From: Actinoplanes palleronii
GTDB taxonomy: Bacteria > Actinomycetota > Actinomycetes > Mycobacteriales > Micromonosporaceae
NCBI RefSeq assembly: GCF_016862315.1
Contig: NZ_BOMS01000135.1
Coordinates: forward strand, 1 to 64,000
Direction of reading: 5' to 3'
DNA: 64,000 nt
In this document: piece by piece, positions 24,720 through 33,246 of the stretch
Layout: every line of letters begins with the position of its first letter
Numbering within the stretch: the first letter of the stretch is position 1
Program-made: the position numbers and the translations under genes
The notes under the pieces: model-generated
The model's input: only the letters and a program-made list of their open reading frames with translations
What the model was told of the DNA's origin: nothing
Database searches by the model: none

Positions 24720-25633
24720 TGACGGCCGCCGTACCGATCGTGACCGAGCCGGATCTCGAGGCTCCCCCGGAGAGCACCGCCGCGGTCGCGAAGAAGAAAC
24801 TCAGCTCGCCGATGGCCTCGGTGGCCGCCCTGATCATCGCGGTGCTGTGGACGATCCCGACGTTCGGGCTGTTCCTCTCGTCGTTCCGGCCGGAAGCCGC
24901 GATCAAGCGGACCGGCTGGTGGACGTTCTTCACCGACCCGCAGATGACGCTGGACAACTACCGGGCGGTCTTCGACGACGAGACCGGCGTCAACCTCGGT
25001 AACTTCTTCATCAACTCGCTGGTCATCTGCATCCCGTCGGTGCTGATCCCGCTGGCCCTCGCCTCGCTCGCCGCGTACGCGTTCGCCTGGATCAACTTCC
25101 GCGGCAAGAACTTCCTGTTCCTGGCGATCTTCGCGCTGCAGATCGTGCCGCTGCAGGTCACCCTGATCCCGCTGCTCACGATCTTCGTGAAGGTGGACAT
25201 CAGCGGGACGTACTGGGCGCTGTGGCTGGCGCACTCCACGTTCGCCCTGCCGCTGGCCATCTACCTGCTGCACAACTTCATGCGGGAGATCCCGGCCGGC
25301 CTGATCGAGGCCGCCCGGGTGGACGGCGCCGGACACGTGGCGATCTTCTTCCGGGTGATGCTGCCCCTGCTCACCCCGGCACTGGCTGCGTTCGGCATCT
25401 TCCAGTTCCTCTGGGTCTGGAACGACCTGCTGGTGGCCCTGGTCTTCGTGGGCGGTGGTGACGACGTCGCCCCGCTCACCCTGCAGCTGGCCAACCTCAC
25501 CGGCACCCGGGGCACGGCCTGGCACCTGCTGGCGTCCGGCACGTTCGTCTCGATCATCGTGCCGGTCACGGTGTTCCTGCTGCTCCAGCGCTACTTCGTC
25601 CGAGGCCTGCTGGCCGGCAGCGTCAAGGGCTGA
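24716..25633 (+). CDS. carbohydrate ABC transporter permease (AglG-type)
   Basis: 305-residue permease with six predicted helices and the EAA loop IPAGLIEAARVDGAGHVAIFFRVMLPLLTP (about 194-223). It ends in FVRGLLAGSVKG, typical of MalG/AglG proteins. Its ATG overlaps the stop codon of the preceding permease. It is the last gene of the importer operon, followed by a U-tract terminator. Confidence 0.93.
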   Translation: MMTAAVPIVTEPDLEAPPESTAAVAKKKLSSPMASVAALIIAVLWTIPTFGLFLSSFRPEAAIKRTGWWTFFTDPQMTLDNYRAVFDDETGVNLGNFFINSLVICIPSVLIPLALASLAAYAFAWINFRGKNFLFLAIFALQIVPLQVTLIPLLTIFVKVDISGTYWALWLAHSTFALPLAIYLLHNFMREIPAGLIEAARVDGAGHVAIFFRVMLPLLTPALAAFGIFQFLWVWNDLLVALVFVGGGDDVAPLTLQLANLTGTRGTAWHLLASGTFVSIIVPVTVFLLLQRYFVRGLLAGSVKG

Positions 25634-25649
25634 TCGTCGGTTCTTCCCG

Positions 25650-25682
25650 GGGCCGCACCGATTCTCCGGTGCGGCCCTTTCC
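25650..25682 (+). terminator. intrinsic terminator of the alpha-glucoside importer operon
   Basis: 11-bp perfect stem (GGGCCGCACCG / CGGTGCGGCCC) with loop ATTCTC, followed by TTTCC, 16 nt after the last stop codon. Confidence 0.85.
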
Positions 25683-25710
25683 GTGCTCCAGAAAACCCCA
25701 TTCAACCCCC

Positions 25711-25870
25711 TATGGTACGAAATACGGAGCGCTCGTCCGTAGGCTACGAGCCACGTCCCGTGGTGGTCTCGCGCGAGGCTCGCCCGGCGCAGGACCGCAG
25801 CGCGCCTCGCGGGGGTTGGCTGGTCCTCAGGGGTGTCTCCGGTCCCCGGAGACACCCCTGAGGACCAGCC
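25711..25870. repeat. long form (copy B) of the dispersed palindromic repeat
   Basis: 160-bp element in the gap between convergent genes. It has TATGGTACGAA at its left end, then GTCCGTAGGCTACGAGCC, then a perfect hairpin with 25-bp arms (25818-25842 and 25846-25870) and loop TCC. The arm contains GGCTGGTCCTCAGGGGTG. Same layout and length as 10749-10909. A real importer terminator lies just upstream, so the element is not needed for that role. Confidence 0.85.
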
Positions 25871-25970
25871 GGGACCCCGGGCCGCGCCACGGCCCGGACC
25901 GCCCACGGCCTCGCGCCGCGAGTCGCGTCACGGCCCGGCTCCGCAGGGCACCGCGCGTACACGATGGGGG

Positions 25971-26648
25971 TTAAAGAGACTCCACCAGGCGGCCGTCGCG
26001 GAGGGTGAGGACCCGGTCGGCGCGGTCGATCATGTTGGGGTCGTGCGTGGCGACCAGCGCGGTCATCCCGCGGGCGTCGACCACCGCGCGGAGCAGGTCC
26101 ATGATGGCGCGCCCGGTGTCCGAGTCGAGCTGACCGGTCGGCTCGTCGGCGATCAGCAGGTCCGGGTCGTTCGCGAGGGCGCGGGCCAGCGCGACCCGCT
26201 GCTGCTGCCCGCCGGAGAGCTCGCCGGGCCGCTGGTTGGCCTGGCCGCCGAGCCCGACCAGCTCGAGCAGCACCGAGACCCGCTCGTCGCGGGCGGCCGG
26301 CTCGCGCTTGGCCAGCCGCATCGGGATGCTGACGTTCTCGGCCGCGGACAGGATCGGGATCAGGCCGAACGACTGGAAGACGAAGCCGATGGTGTCCCGG
26401 CGCAGCTCCAGCAGGTCGGACTCGTCCGCGCCGGTCACCGCCCGACCGGCCACCGCGATGCTGCCCGCGGTCGGCCGGTCCAGCCCGCCGATCAGGTTGA
26501 GCAGCGTGGTCTTGCCGGCACCGGACCGGCCCCGGACGGCGACCAGCTCACCCTTCTCCGCGGTGAACGAGACCGCGGAGAGCGCGTGCACGACCCGCTC
26601 GCCGGCACCGTAGTCCCGGGACAGCCCGGACACCTCGACGACACTCAT
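25971..26648 (-). CDS. ABC transporter ATPase, LolD/MacB type
   Basis: 225-residue ATPase of the lipoprotein/macrolide exporter class. Walker A is GRSGAGKT, the Q-loop is in FVFQSFGLIP, the signature is LSGGQQQR, Walker B is LLIADEP with TGQLDS and the H-loop is ATHD. It is the last gene of a four-gene operon with two FtsX-like permeases and a second ATPase; its start overlaps the previous stop by 4 nt. Confidence 0.93.
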   Translation of the reverse strand: MSVVEVSGLSRDYGAGERVVHALSAVSFTAEKGELVAVRGRSGAGKTTLLNLIGGLDRPTAGSIAVAGRAVTGADESDLLELRRDTIGFVFQSFGLIPILSAAENVSIPMRLAKREPAARDERVSVLLELVGLGGQANQRPGELSGGQQQRVALARALANDPDLLIADEPTGQLDSDTGRAIMDLLRAVVDARGMTALVATHDPNMIDRADRVLTLRDGRLVESL

Positions 26649-27577
26649 GCGGACTCCCCGGGGCGGACTTCGACGTGGTCGGGTTCGAGGTTGAGCCGGA
26701 CCCGGTCGGTCAGGCTCAGCGCCTCGACGAACGCGGCGGGCAGCTGCAGCCGGCCGGTGCGGTCCAGCACCGCGTACTCCTCGGAGACGTGGTGCTCGGT
26801 GCCGTCGGCGGCCAGGCGGGCGGACCGGCGTACCTCGGAGGCGGTCTTGCCGTCGCGGATCGCGACCGCCCGGCGGACCTGGTCGGCGACGTTGCGGTCG
26901 TGGGTGACCACCACGACGGTCACCCCGAGCTCGGCGTTGACCGTGCGCAGCGCGCCGAACACCTCGTCGGCGGTCGCCTCGTCCAGCTCACCGGTCGGTT
27001 CGTCGGCGAACAGCACCTCGGGGTTGTTCGCGAGGGCCACCGCGACCGCGGCCCGCTGCTGCTCGCCACCGCTCATCTCGGCGGGACGGCGGCCGGCCTT
27101 GTCGGCGACACCGACCATCTCGAGCAGTTCCAGCGCACGGTTCTTCGCCCGGCCGCCGGCCAGCCGCATCGGCAGCTCGACGTTCTCCCGCGCGGTCAGG
27201 TACGGCAGCAGGTTCCGCGCGGTCTGCTGCCACACGAAGCCGACGATCCGGCGCCGGTATTCCAGGCGCCGCTTCGCGGTCATGCCGAGCAGGTCATAAC
27301 CGGCCACCTTGGCGACCCCGGCGGTCGGCTCGTCGAGCCCGGACAGGATGTTGAGCATCGTCGACTTGCCGGAGCCGGACGCGCCGACCACGGCCAGCAG
27401 CTCGCCCCGGTCGACCACCAGGTCCAGCCCCTGCAGGGCCATCACCTCGACACCCTCGGTCCGGAAGATCCGGACCAGGCCGTCGCAGACGATGTGCCCG
27501 CTGAGCCGGTCCTGTCCTCCCGCGCGGGCGGCCGCTTGTTCGGCTGCCCGCCGCTCCAGATCGACAAGATCGGTCAC
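26645..27577 (-). CDS. ABC transporter ATPase (MacB type) with C-terminal AbrB-like segment
   Basis: 310-residue ATPase. An N-terminal extension of about 25 residues precedes the domain. Walker A is GASGSGKST, the signature is MSGGEQQR, Walker B is VLFADEP with TGELDE. After the ATPase core (ending about 250) comes a 50-residue tail, YAVLDRTGRLQLPAAFVEAL..DRVRLNLEPDHVEVRPG, that reads like a SpoVT/AbrB swapped-hairpin unit. The GTG start overlaps the stop of a 13-codon mini-ORF produced by a 38-bp duplication. It probably pairs with the other ATPase as a heterodimer for the two permeases. Confidence 0.9.
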   Translation of the reverse strand: MTDLVDLERRAAEQAAARAGGQDRLSGHIVCDGLVRIFRTEGVEVMALQGLDLVVDRGELLAVVGASGSGKSTMLNILSGLDEPTAGVAKVAGYDLLGMTAKRRLEYRRRIVGFVWQQTARNLLPYLTARENVELPMRLAGGRAKNRALELLEMVGVADKAGRRPAEMSGGEQQRAAVAVALANNPEVLFADEPTGELDEATADEVFGALRTVNAELGVTVVVVTHDRNVADQVRRAVAIRDGKTASEVRRSARLAADGTEHHVSEEYAVLDRTGRLQLPAAFVEALSLTDRVRLNLEPDHVEVRPGESA

Positions 27578-27644
27578 GACTGCTCCTCTCCGAGCCGCAG
27601 CACGGTATCGGTCACGACGGCTCCTCTCCGAGCCGCAGCACGGT
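27569..27644. repeat. 38-bp tandem duplication at the permease/ATPase junction
   Basis: Two adjacent 38-bp units differing at two positions. Each holds the end of the permease frame (minus strand: ACCGTGCTGCGGCTCGGAGA, then GGAG and GTCGTGACCGAT). As a result the permease stop overlaps a GTG that starts a 13-codon frame (27615-27574), whose stop in turn overlaps the GTG of the ATPase gene. Confidence 0.9.
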
Positions 27645-30254
27645 GCCGAGGCGCAGGCGGCGGTTGGCGACGTTCTCCACGGCGAGCGCGGCGACCACGG
27701 CGAGCACCGCGATCACCAGGACCCCGCCGGCGAACCACGGGTCGAGGCTGCTCCCGGCGCTCACCCCGGCGGTGAACCCGCTCAGGTCCAGGGCCGGGCC
27801 GATCAGCGCGGGCAGCGCGAACCCGGCCAGCCCGCCGGACAGCACGGCCACCGCGATCAGCGGGATCAGCTCGTAGACCAGCAGGCGGCGGCCCTGCCGC
27901 GACGACAGTCCCATGGTGCGCAGCCGGGACAGCGTACGGCCGCGAGCCGGCGCCCCGGTCAGCACCGCGAGCGCCACCGCGGTCAGCGACAGCACCGCGG
28001 CCGCGACCATCCCGGCGGTGAACGTGAAGCTCAGCGCGCCGTCGACCCCGCGGTTCTCCAGCGAAGCGCGGTAGCCGGTCCAGGTGACCACGTTCGACGG
28101 CACAGCCAGCTGGAAGTCCTCGACGATCCGCCCGGTCGACTCCTTGAGCTGCTCGCGCTGCCCGGCGTCGGCGGCCTTGCGGACCTGGGCCGGGTCGAAT
28201 CCGGTGCCGTTCACCAGGATCCGGTTCGGCTGGATCGGCTGGAAGTCCGGGACCGGCATGGCCTGCTGCGGCAGCACCAGGAAGTCCCGGATGCCGGCGA
28301 ACAGCCCCGGTACGGTCTCCGCGGTCTCCGCGACGGTGAACTTGTACGCGCGGCCCTGCACCTCGACAGTGCCCGCGGTGCCGATCTGCGCGGCCAGGTG
28401 CGGTGAGACCACGGCGGGCACCGTGTCGCCGCCCCGACGCGCGCCGGTGAGCACGGCCGGCAGGTCAAGCCCCGCGGTGTCCGCGTTCACCAGCATCGCC
28501 GGTGCCTGCAGGATCATCACGCTGGCGTCGCCGCGGATGGTGGCGCCGGACGCGATGAGCATCGGCACGGCCGCGTCGACGTGCGGCAGCTCGGCGATCC
28601 GCTGCGCGGTCTCCGGGGTGAAGAAGTAGCCGCTGACCACCGCGTCGGCCGGCACTGCCAGGTGCGCGGCCCGGTCCCGGGCGTCGCTCACCGTGCTGGT
28701 CACCGCGCCGGTGAACAGGCCGGTCGCGATCGCCACCACGAGCACCGCGAGCGGGCCGGAGTGCATCGGGGCGCGGCCGGCGCCGGAGAGCCCGAGAAAG
28801 CCGATCGCGCCGCGCGCCCGGGCGGCGAGCCGACCGGCCCAGCGCAGCGGGAACGGCACGACCCGCAGCGCGACGACCGAGGCGGCCAGGGCGAGCAGGA
28901 TCGGCGCGCCGATCAGGTACGGGTCCACTCCGGCACCGGCGTCCAGCCCGCGCCGCCGGACCAGGTAGATCCCGCCGGCCGCGAGCAGCACCAGGAACCC
29001 CTCGGCGGTGAGCCGGCGCGGCGACGGGCGCAGCGCGGCCTCGTCCGTGCGGTGCCCGGAGAACTCCGGGCGCCGGGCCAGCAGCGCCGCCTGGATCGGG
29101 GCGGCCAGCACCGCGAGCAGCGCGACGATCCCGACCAGCAGCGGTTCGAAGCCGTCCGCGCGGCCGGGCAGCAGCGTGCCGGCCAGCCAGCCGAGAGCGA
29201 CCGCGACCGGGACCACGATCAGGGTCTCCACCAGGGTGCGCCCGGCCACCGACCGGACCGCGCCGCCACGCGCCCGCAGCAGCGCGAACTCGACCCGTCG
29301 CCGTTCGGTCATCAGCCGCGCGGCGAGCAGGATCAGCCCGGCCGCGGTGGCCAGGATGCCGGCCTGCACCACGGCGAGCAGCGACCGCACCGCCCGGACC
29401 TGCTGATCGAACTCGGCCAGAGTGAGGTCCACGCCGCTCTGGAAGGAGGTCAGCTCCGGCGGGGTTCGCCGGGCCACCGCGACCGCCTTGGTCAGCGCGC
29501 CGACCTGGTCGGCGGTGATCCGGTTCTCGTCCAGGCGGTACCGCCACCGGTCGGTGAGGTCGGCGAGCTCGGTGCCCGCCATCCGGGCGCCGCGCTCGTC
29601 GGTGAGCAGCACCGCCTCGTCACGCAGGCCGTCCAGCGGGGACGGGCACTGGCTGCGGGTGAGCTTCTGGTCAGCCCAGATCGGGTCGGCCGGGTCGCGC
29701 GGGCTGAACACGCCGGTGACCCGGACCCGGGTACTGCCGAACCGGGCGAGCAGTCTGAAGCTGTCGCCGACCTTGAGCCCGAACGTCTTCGCCGCGTCCT
29801 CGCCGACGATCACGTCGGCGATCTCGCCGGACTCCGGCATCCGCCCGTCCACGATCGTGACGGCTCGGTCGGTGGCCGGTTCGTAGCGGACCGTGGCCAG
29901 GTTGGGGCAGGTGCCCGGGGTGTTGCCGGTCCGGATGACCGACACCTTTCCGCTCTCGGCGAGGTACCAGGCGCCGCCGACCAGGTCGGGCAGCGGCGCC
30001 GGCATGGCCTGCCGGATCTCGCCGAGCCGGCCGCCCTCGGTGGCCGAGCTGACCTCGCCGTCGGGCAGCATGCCGGTGAACGTGATGTCCCGGTTGACCG
30101 CGGCCATCGCCCGGATGTCGCCGCGCAGGCCGTCGTCGGTGCGCCCGTTGGCCAGCCGGGCCGGGCCGGAGACCAGGAACGCGGTCAGCCCGCCGAGCAC
30201 GGCCAGCAACAGGAGCTGACCCAGGAAGGCGCGGACCCGCCGCAGCACGCTCAT
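27612..30254 (-). CDS. FtsX-like ABC transporter permease
   Basis: 880-residue membrane protein with an N-terminal helix (about 12-30), a large extracytoplasmic region, a helix block at about 290-480, a second extracytoplasmic region (about 500-720), and C-terminal helices (about 745-870). This is the duplicated FtsX/MacB layout seen in actinobacterial lipoprotein/peptide exporters. Its GTG/ATG start overlaps the preceding permease by 4 nt. Function is inferred: with the partner permease and two ATPases it likely forms an extrusion or mechanotransmission complex. Substrate unknown. Confidence 0.88.
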   Translation of the reverse strand: MSVLRRVRAFLGQLLLLAVLGGLTAFLVSGPARLANGRTDDGLRGDIRAMAAVNRDITFTGMLPDGEVSSATEGGRLGEIRQAMPAPLPDLVGGAWYLAESGKVSVIRTGNTPGTCPNLATVRYEPATDRAVTIVDGRMPESGEIADVIVGEDAAKTFGLKVGDSFRLLARFGSTRVRVTGVFSPRDPADPIWADQKLTRSQCPSPLDGLRDEAVLLTDERGARMAGTELADLTDRWRYRLDENRITADQVGALTKAVAVARRTPPELTSFQSGVDLTLAEFDQQVRAVRSLLAVVQAGILATAAGLILLAARLMTERRRVEFALLRARGGAVRSVAGRTLVETLIVVPVAVALGWLAGTLLPGRADGFEPLLVGIVALLAVLAAPIQAALLARRPEFSGHRTDEAALRPSPRRLTAEGFLVLLAAGGIYLVRRRGLDAGAGVDPYLIGAPILLALAASVVALRVVPFPLRWAGRLAARARGAIGFLGLSGAGRAPMHSGPLAVLVVAIATGLFTGAVTSTVSDARDRAAHLAVPADAVVSGYFFTPETAQRIAELPHVDAAVPMLIASGATIRGDASVMILQAPAMLVNADTAGLDLPAVLTGARRGGDTVPAVVSPHLAAQIGTAGTVEVQGRAYKFTVAETAETVPGLFAGIRDFLVLPQQAMPVPDFQPIQPNRILVNGTGFDPAQVRKAADAGQREQLKESTGRIVEDFQLAVPSNVVTWTGYRASLENRGVDGALSFTFTAGMVAAAVLSLTAVALAVLTGAPARGRTLSRLRTMGLSSRQGRRLLVYELIPLIAVAVLSGGLAGFALPALIGPALDLSGFTAGVSAGSSLDPWFAGGVLVIAVLAVVAALAVENVANRRLRLGTVLRLGEEPS

Positions 30255-33145
30255 TGGTCCGCCCCCAGGCGCAGACGGGTCGCCGGCAGGCGACGGGTGG
30301 CGGTCAGCGCGGTGACCGAGCTGACCGCGAGAGCGACCAGGACCAGCAGGGCGGCGCTGCCCAGGGTCCGGCCCCAGAGCACCTCGAGCAGCGCGTCCGG
30401 CACCGGCCGGCCGGCCGCCGGGGTCAGTACCAGCAGCGGGGCCATCGCGGCCGCCACCACCAGCCCGACGGCCAGGCCGGTGAGGGCGCCGAGCCCGGCC
30501 AGCAACGCCTGCTCGATCACCAGAGACCGGGCCAGCAGCCGCGGACCGGCGCCGAGGGTGTGCAGTACGGCCAGTTCGACCGAGCGGTGCTGGGCGGTGG
30601 CCCGGGCGTCCGCGGCGATACCGGCCGCGGCGAGCAGCATGGCGCCCAGGGCCGCGCCGAAGAGCGCGACCCGGGCGGCGGTGCTGAACGGGTCACTGCC
30701 ACTGGCCAGCTCCTGGCGGTCGAGCACCTGCAGCCCGGACAGGCCGGTGAGGTCACTCGGATCGCCGGCGATCCACCACTCGCCGGTGTCCCGGACGATG
30801 CCGAAGCTCCAGAACAGCCGGGCCTCCAGGGCCGGGCGGTCGACCAGGACGGCGGCCTTCTCCACGCTGCCGGGCACCCGGTCGATGGTGGCGACCACGT
30901 CGACCCGGACCTCCGCCCCGCCGACGGTGAGCGACGTGAGATCGCTGAACGCGTCCCGGGCCGCCGTGGTGAGCGCGATCGGGACGCTGACCGGCACGTC
31001 CTCGGTGGTCAGGGTGAGCCGGCCGTGGACGTCGTAGACGCCGTTGTCGTCGGGCAGGACCACGTTGCCGTCCGAGCTCATCGCCCGCCAGCCGGGGTCC
31101 TGGCCGGTGATCCGCCAGCGCACCGGTTCCGGGCTCGCCGAATCGATCTTGAAGCCGAGCAGGCCGGTGCCGGTCGCGGTGAACGTGACCGGCTTGCCGC
31201 GGGCGCTGGTGCCCAGGTCGACGCGGCGGCCGCCGGCGAAGACCGCGGTGGTGTGCACCGGGGCGGAACTGCTGATCCGGCCGGGCCGCAGCGCGCCGGT
31301 GGTGTCCGGACCGGCCGCCGCGGCGAGCTTGCCGAGCAGCGCCGCGGGCGGCCCGCCGGTGGTGTCGTCGCGGGCCTGGACCACGCCGGCGGCCGCGGCC
31401 GGGTCCAGCGCGACCAGCTCGGCCGGTTCGCTGCCGGCGGTGGTCGGCACCCAGTCACGGAACGCCGGGACCACGGTGCGGACACCGGGCAGGGCGGCGA
31501 GTTGTTCGGCCCGGCCGTCCGGCGCGGTGCCACCGGTCTCGACCATCCGCACGTCCGTGCCGACCTGCTGGACGGCCTGGTCGGCGCGGGACTGCTGTGC
31601 GGTGGCGGCCAGGCACCAGGAGACGGTGGCGGCGGCGACCGCGAGGGCCAGCATCACCATCGGGCCGGCGTGCGCGCGGCGACCGGCCTGCCACGTGCCG
31701 AGCAGCGCGGACCGGGACCGGCCGCGGTTGAGCCGGCCGGCCGCGAACCGGGCGACCGGCGGCAGCAGCCGGACGGCGAGCACCGCGCCGGTCAGCACGC
31801 CCAGCGTCGGTGCGGCGGAGAGCAGCGGGTCGATGCCGAGGCCGCCGGCGCCGGTGGGCGCGGCGTACTGGCGCAGCTGCAGCCAGCTCAGCACGGCCAG
31901 GGCGACCACGACCAGGTCGAGTCCGGCCTTGCGGAGCATCGGCAGGCGTTTGCGGCCGGACGTCTCGGCCAGGTAGGTGCCGCCGCGGCGCAGCGACGGC
32001 AGGGTCAGCGCGATCACGCCGCCGGCCGCGAGCAGCGCGGCGACCAGCCAGACCCCGCCGTAGAGGGTCACCTCGGGATATTTCAGGTGCAGCAGGGCGA
32101 CGGCGAGCGGCGGGCCGAACAGCGCGGCCGGCAGCACCAGGGCCAGGCCCTCGGCCGCGGCCAGGCCGGCCAGCTGGCGGCGGGACGCGCCACGGGCCCG
32201 CAGCAGCGCGGTCTCCCCCCGGCGGGCCTCGGCCAGCAGCGCCGCGACCAGCGACAGCGCGTAGCCGCCGAGCACCACGACCAGCAGCATCGGGGTGACC
32301 AGGGTGGAGCGGCGGACCAGGTCGGCGCGTTCCAGCCGGTCGGCCAGCACCGGAATGCCGGTGTTCACGGTCGCCGAGTTGCCCAGGCCGGAGGTCCGTG
32401 GCAGGTCCGTCTTGGTCGCGGTGGCGGCGTCAGCGGTACGCCGTACCGCGCCGATCGTCGGGTTCACCAGGTCGGGTTCGGCCAGCCAGCCGCCGGACGC
32501 ACCGGTGAAGAAGACCGGGTCGGCGCTGACGATCGGGCCGTACGTGGCGGTCTGCGGCGCGTGCCCGCTGAACACGTCCGGGGTGAGCAGCCAGTACGGG
32601 TCGGTGGTGTCCTTCGGCCGCCAGACGCCGCTGACCTTCCGGGCCAGCACCTTGCCGGTCCGGCGGTCCTCGAGTCGCAGCGTCTTCCCGCTGGTCAGGC
32701 CGAGCGCGGCGGCGGCCGGCTGGGCCAGCGCGACGTCACCGGTCCCGGCCGGCCAGGCGCCGGACACCAGCTCGGCGTGCTCGGGCAGCTCGTCGAGCTG
32801 GACCAGCGAGGCGTAGACGACACCCGACTGGTCCGGTACGGCGGTGCCACCGGCGCCCCGCACCGCCCAGCCGGAGCCGTACTTCGCGGCGCTCACCGGC
32901 GCCGGCGCGTACGCGTCGCGCACCGCCCGGTCCCGGGCCTGCGCGTCGGTGTCCAGCGCCCCGTGCACCAGGACCGCACGTTCGTCGGGGTCGGCGGCGG
33001 CGACCGCGGCACGGATGCCCTCGGCGGCCGAGGCGGTGGCGTACGCGGTCAGTCCCGCGAGCAGCAGCACCGCGGCCAGCATGACCGCTGCCGCCGCGGC
33101 CAGCAGCCCCCGCGCCACCGCCGCACGCCGGATGATCAGCGCCAT
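30251..33145 (-). CDS. FtsX-like ABC transporter permease, first gene of the operon
   Basis: 964-residue paralogue of the next permease, with the same helix pattern: N-terminal helix about 14-35, helix block about 285-480, C-terminal block about 835-955 ending TATRRLPATRLRLGADQ. Two large extracytoplasmic domains lie between. It is the first gene of the four-gene operon and follows the metzincin gene after 101 bp containing a strong hairpin, so transcription may be separate. Ribosome-site quality is poor. Confidence 0.88.
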   Translation of the reverse strand: MALIIRRAAVARGLLAAAAAVMLAAVLLLAGLTAYATASAAEGIRAAVAAADPDERAVLVHGALDTDAQARDRAVRDAYAPAPVSAAKYGSGWAVRGAGGTAVPDQSGVVYASLVQLDELPEHAELVSGAWPAGTGDVALAQPAAAALGLTSGKTLRLEDRRTGKVLARKVSGVWRPKDTTDPYWLLTPDVFSGHAPQTATYGPIVSADPVFFTGASGGWLAEPDLVNPTIGAVRRTADAATATKTDLPRTSGLGNSATVNTGIPVLADRLERADLVRRSTLVTPMLLVVVLGGYALSLVAALLAEARRGETALLRARGASRRQLAGLAAAEGLALVLPAALFGPPLAVALLHLKYPEVTLYGGVWLVAALLAAGGVIALTLPSLRRGGTYLAETSGRKRLPMLRKAGLDLVVVALAVLSWLQLRQYAAPTGAGGLGIDPLLSAAPTLGVLTGAVLAVRLLPPVARFAAGRLNRGRSRSALLGTWQAGRRAHAGPMVMLALAVAAATVSWCLAATAQQSRADQAVQQVGTDVRMVETGGTAPDGRAEQLAALPGVRTVVPAFRDWVPTTAGSEPAELVALDPAAAAGVVQARDDTTGGPPAALLGKLAAAAGPDTTGALRPGRISSSAPVHTTAVFAGGRRVDLGTSARGKPVTFTATGTGLLGFKIDSASPEPVRWRITGQDPGWRAMSSDGNVVLPDDNGVYDVHGRLTLTTEDVPVSVPIALTTAARDAFSDLTSLTVGGAEVRVDVVATIDRVPGSVEKAAVLVDRPALEARLFWSFGIVRDTGEWWIAGDPSDLTGLSGLQVLDRQELASGSDPFSTAARVALFGAALGAMLLAAAGIAADARATAQHRSVELAVLHTLGAGPRLLARSLVIEQALLAGLGALTGLAVGLVVAAAMAPLLVLTPAAGRPVPDALLEVLWGRTLGSAALLVLVALAVSSVTALTATRRLPATRLRLGADQ

Positions 33146-33184
33146 CGGCGCCCCGGTTCGAGCATGCGGCGGATCTTGCCAGAT

Positions 33185-33224
33185 GGGAACGGCGCACGGG
33201 TGCCCGCACCCACACGCCGTTCCC
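33185..33224. terminator. long hairpin between metzincin and FtsX operon
   Basis: 40-nt inverted repeat: outer arms GGGAACGGCG/CGCCGTTCCC, inner arms GGGTG/CACCC, loop CCCG, with a 3-nt internal mismatch. Read on the plus strand it is followed by TTTTACG. For the minus-strand metzincin gene it lies 22 nt after the stop codon and is its probable terminator. Confidence 0.6.
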
Positions 33225-33246
33225 TTTTACGACTGTAAAGAATATT

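Noticed and set aside
25711..25870. CRISPR or attachment site interpretation of the repeats
   Set aside because: Copies are single, kilobases apart, without regular spacers, integrase or cas genes.
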